DNA from: Candidatus Melainabacteria bacterium
Lineage (GTDB): Bacteria > Cyanobacteriota > Vampirovibrionia > Gastranaerophilales > Gastranaerophilaceae
DNA length: 64,000 nt
Direction of reading: 5' to 3'
NCBI GenBank assembly: GCA_003258795.1
Contig: QHMH01000010.1
Location: 1-64,000 of the forward strand
The notes under the pieces are model-generated. The model searched no databases, had not been told where the DNA came from, and saw only the letters and a list, made by a program, of their open reading frames with translations. Positions 57,924-64,000 of the stretch are shown here, piece by piece. The translations under genes and the position numbers were made by a program. How positions within the stretch are numbered: the stretch's first letter is position 1; every line of letters begins with the position of its first letter.

Positions 57924-58979
57924 ATGACTACAAAAGAGGAAACATCGCTTGATTTTGAAGCGTTATTATCACGCTATACACAAAATTTTCAAAAAGGAGA
58001 ATCTGTAAAAGGTACAATTTGTTCATATGAACCAAATGGAGTAAATGTTGATATAGGTGCAAAAGCAGTTGCTTTTTGCCCAGCAAGAGAAATAAGTGAC
58101 GAAAAAAATGTAAAAGAAACCCTATTGAAAGGTGAAGAATACGAATTTTTGATAGTGGATTTTGATGATAAGGAAGAACGTTTTACACTTTCTCAAAAAC
58201 GTGTAAACTTGGCTTATGCTTGGCAAGAACTTGAAAAATTAAAAGAAGCAAATGAAACTATTTTGGGAGAAATTGTTTCTGTTGTTAAGGGTGGTCTTAT
58301 TGTTGAAATTCTTGGTATTAGAGGATTTGTACCTTCGAGTCAAATTCTTTTAAGAGGAAAAGAATATAATTCTGGAGACAAAATTGAATTGAAAATTATG
58401 ACTTTGGATTCAACAAAAGACAGCTTTATTCTTTCTAACAAAAAAGTCCACTCTGATATTGATGAAGAAGCGAAGAAAAATATATTCGCTCAAGTTGAAA
58501 AAGGACAAGTATTAAAAGGATGTGTTGTTCGAATAACCGACTTTGGTGCTTTTGTTGATATTGGAGGTGTTGACGGATTGCTTCCATTATCTCAAATGTC
58601 TTGGAGATGGGTTGAACATCCGTCTGACGTTTTGAAACTTGGCGAAAAAATTGACGTGGAAGTTATTGCAGTTGATAAGGAAAAAGGCAGAATAAGTTTG
58701 AGCTTAAAATCTTTGTGCGAAGATCCTTGGTTGTCTGCAAAAAGCACAGTAAAAGATGACGACGTTGTAGAAGGTGTTGTTACAAGATTGAAGCCTTTTG
58801 GTGCTTTCGTTGAAATATTAAACGGTGTAGAAGCACTTGTACCAATTAAAGAGGTCGAAGATTTTCAACGTGTAAATAACTGCAAAGTCGAAGTTGGAGA
58901 TAAAGTTAAGTCGAAAATACTTAAATTTAACTTTGAAGACAGAAGAATTTCTCTGTCGATATTGAATAAAGTTAAATAG
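57924..58979 (+). CDS. rpsA: Ribosomal protein S1 (four S1 domains)
   Basis: 351 residues with four S1 RNA-binding repeats, starting near 22 (VKGTICSYEPNGVNVDIGAK), 108 (GEIVSVVKGGLIVEI), 192 (LKGCVVRITDFGAFVDIGG) and 277 (VEGVVTRLKPFGAFVEI). Four domains are fewer than the six of E. coli, as in cyanobacteria and many other phyla. GGAAAG precedes the ATG. Confidence 0.9.
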   Translation: MTTKEETSLDFEALLSRYTQNFQKGESVKGTICSYEPNGVNVDIGAKAVAFCPAREISDEKNVKETLLKGEEYEFLIVDFDDKEERFTLSQKRVNLAYAWQELEKLKEANETILGEIVSVVKGGLIVEILGIRGFVPSSQILLRGKEYNSGDKIELKIMTLDSTKDSFILSNKKVHSDIDEEAKKNIFAQVEKGQVLKGCVVRITDFGAFVDIGGVDGLLPLSQMSWRWVEHPSDVLKLGEKIDVEVIAVDKEKGRISLSLKSLCEDPWLSAKSTVKDDDVVEGVVTRLKPFGAFVEILNGVEALVPIKEVEDFQRVNNCKVEVGDKVKSKILKFNFEDRRISLSILNKVK

Positions 58980-59031
58980 GTATTAAAAATTCATTTATTA
59001 TATGTTATTATTTTTTACAAAGGATAACATA

Positions 59032-59688
59032 ATGAAAGAATTAAAAAGAAACGGGTTCTCCTTGTCGGAGTTACTAATCGCATTAACGGTCGCTGGAGTT
59101 TTGTTTGTTGTAATGATTTCAACGGTAAAAATTAAAGCGGTTAATGTTAGTATGATGAAATTAAAATCGGCATATAGAACCCTTGAAAATACTGTTTCAT
59201 ATTTGATGAATAATTCAAACTATTACCCAACAGAAGAAGGTTTTGCAGATAGCACATCAATTTCTGGTGCAGAAGGTGTTAATAAATTCTGTTATTTATT
59301 TAAAGAAAATCTTAATTTAGCTGAAGATTATGGTTGTCCATCTTCAAGTTCATCAGCGATAAAAAAGTTTGCAAGAACAAAGGATAATATTGTTTGGTAC
59401 ATAATTCCAAATGGTGGATTTACAAGAGATGACAGTGCTTACGCAACGAAAATAGTAGTTGACGTAAATGGAGAAAACAAGCCTAATTGTATGTCTGATT
59501 CAAATTGCTCAAGTTATAAACCTGAAAATCATGCTTGTAATTGTTCAGATCCTGATACTTTTGTTTTTTCTATAAAATATGATGGTAAAATAAGAGCTGG
59601 TAATTCATCTTCTTTGCAAAATAGTACAGACATTACCGATGAAATAGTTTTAAAATATTTAGAAGAAAAAGCAAGTAGGAGTTATTAG
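59032..59688 (+). CDS. Type IV pilin/pseudopilin-like protein 1
   Basis: 218 residues from ATG 59032 (AAAGGAT upstream). RNGFSLSELLIALTVAGVL has the prepilin peptidase site (G|F) with Glu5 and the hydrophobic helix. The ectodomain has Cys pairs (CPSS, DSNCSS, NCSDPD). It abuts the next pilin gene without spacer. Probably a minor pilin of a type IV pilus or type II secretion machine. Confidence 0.85.
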   Translation: MKELKRNGFSLSELLIALTVAGVLFVVMISTVKIKAVNVSMMKLKSAYRTLENTVSYLMNNSNYYPTEEGFADSTSISGAEGVNKFCYLFKENLNLAEDYGCPSSSSSAIKKFARTKDNIVWYIIPNGGFTRDDSAYATKIVVDVNGENKPNCMSDSNCSSYKPENHACNCSDPDTFVFSIKYDGKIRAGNSSSLQNSTDITDEIVLKYLEEKASRSY

Positions 59689-60327
59689 ATGAAAATAAAA
59701 AGTGCTTTTACGTTAGCAGAGTTGATAATTGCATTGACGGTTGTTGCAACTATTTTGGTTATTATGCTTCCGGTATTGAGGCATAACACACCTGATGAAA
59801 AAAAAGTTATGATAAAAAAAACTTATGCTACTATTGAAAAAGCGGTAGATTTAATGATAAATAACGATAAAGCATATCCTTATGAGGACTTAGGTTTTGC
59901 TTATATAGAGCCTACTGATGAATCTGGATCTGAAAACAAGTTTTGTTATTACTTGAAAAATTCACTTAATAGCGTAAAGGGTTTATCTTGTCCGACGAAT
60001 GGTGCAACAGCAGCAAATCACCGTTTTGCAAGAACAACTGATGGTGCATTATGGGATATTTCTTTTTCTGTTCCTGACGGGTTTTCAACAACAACAAGCG
60101 AACACCCAGATGATCCGACAATTACTGTTGAAACGCCAAATACAGGATATTACACAACCATAACAATAGATGTTAATGGTAGTAGAAAGCCTAATTGTTC
60201 TTTCTCGGCAGATTGTAGCGACCCAGATACATATTCTGTGTTAGTAAGATATGACGGAAAAATAAAAATTCCAACAACAGATACTTATACTATAAATGTT
60301 TTGTCAAATCCATTGAAGAACAAGTAG
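59689..60327 (+). CDS. Type IV pilin/pseudopilin-like protein 2
   Basis: 212 residues. KSAFTLAELIIALTV is the class III signal (A|F, Glu5). The C-terminal half shares the DVNGxxKPNC ... DPDT pattern with protein 1, so they are paralogues. Confidence 0.85.
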   Translation: MKIKSAFTLAELIIALTVVATILVIMLPVLRHNTPDEKKVMIKKTYATIEKAVDLMINNDKAYPYEDLGFAYIEPTDESGSENKFCYYLKNSLNSVKGLSCPTNGATAANHRFARTTDGALWDISFSVPDGFSTTTSEHPDDPTITVETPNTGYYTTITIDVNGSRKPNCSFSADCSDPDTYSVLVRYDGKIKIPTTDTYTINVLSNPLKNK

Positions 60328-60338
60328 GAAGGAACGAT

Positions 60339-61028
60339 ATGAAAAAAAAAGCATTTACTTTAGCTGAAATCTTGATTGTGGTAACTCTTGTTGGGGTTAT
60401 CGCCGTACTTGTTATAAGGAATTCTACTTATCTTGTAAATCGTACTGCAAATGGAAAAATGACATATTCTGCATATAGTATGCTAAAAAGAGCGGTTGGA
60501 TCTATTATTGCAACAGAAGAAACTGGTCAAATTCAACCAAATACTTTATGCACAAAGCTTTCTGATTTACTTAACCCTGAAGGTGATGTTAATTGTGCAC
60601 TAATTGCAACTGATTATACAGAATTCGGAAAAGCTACCCCAAACTTTACTTTGAAAAATGGAATGAAGTTTTACAATTTAGGAAATGTTGCAGCAGATGA
60701 TGTATATACGGTTTATATAGATATTGATGGTGATTTTAGAAAAGGTATTTATAATGACGATGTTCAAAAGTTTATAATAAATGTCAATGGAGAAGTCTTA
60801 CCAGACAAGTCTTCAAAGGCTGCAAATGACATAAATTATCTTTCAGCTGGTTACAAATATTATGATGAAACTAATGCAAAATGGGTTTGGGTTAAAACTG
60901 CAGTAACATTTAAAGATGCAATTTGTTCATCTGGAATATCCTTACAAAACAGTAATTATTGCTCTGGAGAAGGAAAAGATACAAATTGCACCTTAAATCA
61001 ATGCGAATTTATTTTACATAAAAATTAG
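60339..61028 (+). CDS. Type IV pilin/pseudopilin-like protein 3
   Basis: 229 residues. KKKAFTLAEILIVVTLVGV is the prepilin signal. The ectodomain contains CTKLSDLLNPEG and, near the end, CSGEGKDTNCTLNQC. AGGAAGGA precedes the ATG. Third paralogue of the row; its end overlaps a convergent gene by 4 bp. Confidence 0.85.
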   Translation: MKKKAFTLAEILIVVTLVGVIAVLVIRNSTYLVNRTANGKMTYSAYSMLKRAVGSIIATEETGQIQPNTLCTKLSDLLNPEGDVNCALIATDYTEFGKATPNFTLKNGMKFYNLGNVAADDVYTVYIDIDGDFRKGIYNDDVQKFIINVNGEVLPDKSSKAANDINYLSAGYKYYDETNAKWVWVKTAVTFKDAICSSGISLQNSNYCSGEGKDTNCTLNQCEFILHKN

Positions 61029-61711
61029 CTTACAGGTACATCGATTGGATAGCTCAATAGAACGTCCAAAATTGTTCCTTTTGGCAAGATAACGTCTGGT
61101 CCTTTTCTGAACATATCAGCAATACTGTCATAAATAAGATATGCACCACCACCAATTGTTCCTCCAATTGCACAAATAGGTGCGGTTAAAATTACAACCC
61201 CAGGAACTGACTCTCCCAATTCTAATCCGTATTTTGTTGCAGTTGTTGTTATTTCAGCAGTTTTTTTCCAATTTTTTTTCAAAGCTTCGCCATAACCTTT
61301 AGATGTTGACAATCCCCCGTCAAATGTTAAATCTGCTCTATTGTGAATAGCTAAAGCGAGAGGCATTTGTCTGCCAGTTGGAGTTACTATATGGTCGAAA
61401 TCGAGGTATAGAACGGCACCTCTTGAAAATCTTTTAGATGGAATTACTTCTCTTACAGTCCCTCTAACAATTGAGCCTGTTGGTAATATAACATTTGTTT
61501 CTGATTTTTGATCGCCAATCAAGATTGCAGAAAATGCATTTCCTTCCTTGTCAATAGTTGTGTTTATATTGTTTAACAACTCAAGTTTTAATTTTGTTCC
61601 AGCAGGAATTCTTCTTGTTTTAGCGTTTGTTTTGAATGGAGCTGCATCTACGCTTGTGGCGATAAAACCAACCAAAAGTAATAGTATTAAAAACTTAAAT
61701 CTTAATTTCAT
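61025..61711 (-). CDS. Exported beta-rich protein, unknown function
   Basis: 228 residues. Signal peptide FLILLLLVGFIATSVDAA; then IPAGTKLKLELLNNINTT and ILPTGSIVRGTV, a repeat of 'extracellular matrix-binding' style seen in surface-exposed or TrbI-like proteins, and a Gly-rich hydrophobic stretch (VVILTAPICAIGGTIGGGAYLI). Role unknown. Confidence 0.6.
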   Translation of the reverse strand: MKLRFKFLILLLLVGFIATSVDAAPFKTNAKTRRIPAGTKLKLELLNNINTTIDKEGNAFSAILIGDQKSETNVILPTGSIVRGTVREVIPSKRFSRGAVLYLDFDHIVTPTGRQMPLALAIHNRADLTFDGGLSTSKGYGEALKKNWKKTAEITTTATKYGLELGESVPGVVILTAPICAIGGTIGGGAYLIYDSIADMFRKGPDVILPKGTILDVLLSYPIDVPVS

Positions 61712-61798
61712 ATCAAATCCTTTTTTTTTATTTATTTACAAACCTATTCTATGCAAAAAAATAAAAAAGTCCAATTTGTAAAAAAAATTAAGAGTAAA

Positions 61799-62779
61799 TT
61801 AGAAATTTTTTATGATTTTCGATAATGCTTTTTCATCAAAAGAAATAGGTGCATTTTTCTTAACTTCATCGGCAATTTCCCAAGTTCTTTCAATTGGTAA
61901 GTTTTGTTTAAAAAGTTCTGTGATGTATGTTGGATGTACATTTTTTAATCCACCGATAAGTGATTTTACGTGATAACCCCATGGATTTTGATTGAATAAA
62001 TCTAAGTAGTATTTTTTGATTACATCAATATATGGAACTGGGTTGTAATTTAGTCCCTTTTTATTTAAATATCCAGTCAAAATTTCGGCAGGAAGATTTC
62101 CTGCATCTCTACCCATACCATAGATAGAAACATCAACGGAGTAGAAGTTTAATTTTATTGCTCTTAATGTATTAGCAAAAGCAAGCTGTAAATTGTTGTG
62201 AGAATGTAGTCCTATATTTTCAAAACCATAAGATTTTAGTATGTTGTAATATTTTTCAATATCATCTGGTTCAAATGTTCCAAAACTATCTGCAAAATAT
62301 ATCGCACCCAAAATTGAGGCATTTTCCCAATCTCTTATTTTTTCGAAGTCTTCATTCTTATATTCAGAAATAGCCATAAGATTTAAGTATACTTCATAGC
62401 CTTTTTTGTGCAATTTTTCACAAAGTTCAAATGCTTTGTCTAAATTATGTGAGTAGGAAGATACTCTAACCAATGAAATTATTGTTAAATCCCTATCGCA
62501 AATTCTAAAATCTTCGGCCGTAGACTTTCCTGCTTCTGCCATTACAGAGATTTTACATTCTGGTCTAACATCAATCAAATTCATCAATAAGTCATCATTG
62601 CATTTTGCAAATTCTCCCCAATTTCTGTCAGGGTTTTGAAATCTATATCCAATTTCAAAAAAATCGACACCAGCTTTTGCTGCCGCTTGGTAAGAATCTT
62701 TTACACATTCTAAAGAAAAATTCCATCCTGTGGCGTGTCCGCCATCTCTCAAAGTGCAATCAATAATTTTCGTATTCAT
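61799..62779 (-). CDS. HMGL-like (DRE-TIM) aldolase/acyltransferase-family protein
   Basis: 326 residues. DCTLRDGGHATGWNF holds the metal-binding DxTLRDG motif, and GLHSHNNLQLAFANTL and SIYGMGRDAGNLPAE complete the metal site. Similar to 4-hydroxy-2-oxovalerate aldolases. Overlaps the LdpA-like gene by 4 bp, so both belong to one cluster with the RfbH-like enzyme. Confidence 0.8.
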   Translation of the reverse strand: MNTKIIDCTLRDGGHATGWNFSLECVKDSYQAAAKAGVDFFEIGYRFQNPDRNWGEFAKCNDDLLMNLIDVRPECKISVMAEAGKSTAEDFRICDRDLTIISLVRVSSYSHNLDKAFELCEKLHKKGYEVYLNLMAISEYKNEDFEKIRDWENASILGAIYFADSFGTFEPDDIEKYYNILKSYGFENIGLHSHNNLQLAFANTLRAIKLNFYSVDVSIYGMGRDAGNLPAEILTGYLNKKGLNYNPVPYIDVIKKYYLDLFNQNPWGYHVKSLIGGLKNVHPTYITELFKQNLPIERTWEIADEVKKNAPISFDEKALSKIIKNF

Positions 62780-63726
62780 AAATTCTCCAAAGAAACATTG
62801 ACCAAATTTTTAGCGATTTTTAAAGCATTGTCGAAAACAACCTTGTTTTCAAAAAAATCATTTCTAATAATATATTCTTTTACTATTTTCCTCGCAAAAG
62901 ACCCAATTGCAACCCCATCAGCTTTAATGTTACATAACTTTGCCAACTTTGTAGTTTTGGAATTTGTTCCACCAGAGAGCAGAATATAAGCAGGAAGTTT
63001 TTCGTTTTGAAATATTTCTGCCATAGCGACAGTTTGCAGAGTTGTTTTGTAATCGTCATCACATCCGCTCATTGGGCAACCATCAGCTTGAATAATTGTC
63101 GTATATGGTTTTCTTACCTTTAGCATCCTTTTTACTCTCTCTAAAACCTTTTCACCTCCAAGCTTTGAACGATCAATACAAATGCTTAAAAGTCCATTAA
63201 ACATATTGTTTATATCTGTCCATTTTTCATCAACTTCTTTTTCATCCTCTCCCAAGGCATGAAGTTCAATGCAATCAATCCCTTTTTCTATAATTGGAGG
63301 TAAAACTTCTTTTAAGTTCTTATATTCGCTAATCATTGTTATTGCATTATTTGGACAATTTTTTTTGCAAATTCCACAGCCAATACATCTTATTTTATTT
63401 ATTATTTTTTCTTGTGATATTGCATTTTGAAGACATTTTTTTTCACATATTCCACAATTTATACACTTTTCTTTCGAGATTGTGGCTTTACTTACGTGCG
63501 GATCACCTTTTATTCCGACAGAACAGCATAGAAACCGTTCATTTTCTATCCCAGCCCTTTTTAAACCTCTTTTTGCTGCATCAACAATTTCAGGTTTTGC
63601 ACATAAATCAAAGAAGTTGCAACCTGCAAGCGAATATAGGGTTACGAGCTTTTCAACTTCAACCTCATCTTCATTTCCCGCTCCGCAAACAAGTTTAAAA
63701 CAACGTCTTTCTTTTAAAGGGCGCAT
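62776..63726 (-). CDS. LdpA-like iron-sulfur protein
   Basis: 316 residues. The start CFKLVCGAGNEDEVEVEKL, the segment YSLAGCNFFDLCAKPEIVDAA and GDPHVSKA resemble cyanobacterial LdpA. Two 4Fe-4S clusters are indicated by CINCGICEKKC and CIGCGICKKNCP (about residues 87-128). LdpA senses redox state for the cyanobacterial clock; here it lies in a sugar-type cluster, so a redox role there is an inference. Confidence 0.7.
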   Translation of the reverse strand: MRPLKERRCFKLVCGAGNEDEVEVEKLVTLYSLAGCNFFDLCAKPEIVDAAKRGLKRAGIENERFLCCSVGIKGDPHVSKATISKEKCINCGICEKKCLQNAISQEKIINKIRCIGCGICKKNCPNNAITMISEYKNLKEVLPPIIEKGIDCIELHALGEDEKEVDEKWTDINNMFNGLLSICIDRSKLGGEKVLERVKRMLKVRKPYTTIIQADGCPMSGCDDDYKTTLQTVAMAEIFQNEKLPAYILLSGGTNSKTTKLAKLCNIKADGVAIGSFARKIVKEYIIRNDFFENKVVFDNALKIAKNLVNVSLENL

Positions 63727-64000
63727 TTTACAGTTATTCCTTCACGAATAGTTTTTGCTATACGTGTGATTTCTTCTTCTCCTAAAGCAGGGAATGTTCC
63801 AACCCAGAAAGTATTATTCATAATAAAATCTGTATTTGGAAGGAGTTTATAAACGTCCTCAGTCAAGTCTTTAGAATTCATAAGATTTGAGTTCCCTATT
63901 CTGAAATTGATATCATTTTCTGTAAACATAGGTTGTCTTAAGATGTTACCTGCAAAGAGTTGTCTTGTACCAATTCCGTGGCTTTCTAAATATTCAACCA
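63714..64000 (-). CDS. RfbH-like CDP-4-keto-6-deoxyglucose 3-dehydrase, 3' part
   Basis: The C-terminal 94 residues (plus the cut edge) are seen: HGIGTRQLFAGNILRQP, NTDFIMNNTFWVGTFPALG. These match the PLP/iron-sulfur enzyme RfbH (DdhC) of 3,6-dideoxyhexose synthesis. The gene continues beyond the right end. It overlaps the LdpA-like gene by 13 bp. Confidence 0.75.
   Translation of the reverse strand, partial: VEYLESHGIGTRQLFAGNILRQPMFTENDINFRIGNSNLMNSKDLTEDVYKLLPNTDFIMNNTFWVGTFPALGEEEITRIAKTIREGITVKCAL

Overview
The window looks like a low-GC gut bacterium with a Gram-negative envelope (KDO pathway genes kdsC and kdsD). My best guess is a non-photosynthetic relative of cyanobacteria, Vampirovibrionia/Melainabacteria and probably Gastranaerophilales. 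The guess rests on an LdpA-like iron-sulfur protein (a family known from cyanobacteria), tandem pseudopilins, and N-terminal sequence styles of two unknown proteins. It is an inference from a few proteins, not a phylogeny.

Left chromosomal arm (1-11497): a HEVGH metallopeptidase-like protein, a small coiled-coil protein, a compact leftward operon folD-uppP-queD-kdsC-kdsD, ffh, a calpain-like cysteine protease with an EF-hand, a YiiX-like putative papain-fold protein, a DUF486 membrane protein and ychF. A tRNA-Asp(GTC) follows.

Prophage (about 11567-54398, 42.8 kb): it sits in the 3' end of tRNA-Asp. A large serine recombinase lies at the left end, and its last codons are read antisense through the tRNA. 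Next comes a leftward early operon of about 30 mostly tiny genes: HD hydrolase, YopX-like, MmcB-like nuclease, MazG-like, DNA methyltransferase, DnaC-type loader, replication initiator-like, RecT and YqaJ exonuclease. A switch region follows, with a 54-aa ribbon-helix-helix gene divergent from an S24/LexA-type repressor, then a leftward accessory operon. The rightward late operon has small and large terminase, podovirus portal, Bbp19-like protein, scaffold, a BPP-1-like major capsid, Bbp16-like cement protein, tail tubular A/B, gp13/14/15-like ejection proteins, a 2082-aa polyvalent ejection protein, and the tail fibre. The lysis and accessory genes come last. The virion is that of a podovirus.

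The most exciting system is a diversity-generating retroelement (DGR) at 47690-51656. The tail-fibre gene ends in a C-type-lectin-like domain whose last codons form a 113-bp variable repeat (VR). A matching template repeat (TR) lies 234 bp downstream, followed by a DGR-type reverse transcriptase with the GNxxSQ and YCDD motifs. Eleven of the 13 VR/TR mismatches fall on template adenines. There is no Avd-like gene next to it. Instead the RT carries a C-terminal beta-rich extension that also has its own ribosome-binding site and ATG. The phage is therefore predicted to rewrite its receptor-binding tip, as Bordetella phage BPP-1 does, and its virion genes are of the same general type.

Right chromosomal arm (54401-64000): the displaced terminator of tRNA-Asp, a two-gene chromate-type transporter, pheA, a phosphohexomutase, ribosomal protein S1, three tandem pseudopilin genes, an exported protein, and a leftward sugar-type cluster (HMGL-like aldolase, LdpA-like ferredoxin, RfbH-like dehydratase cut by the window edge).
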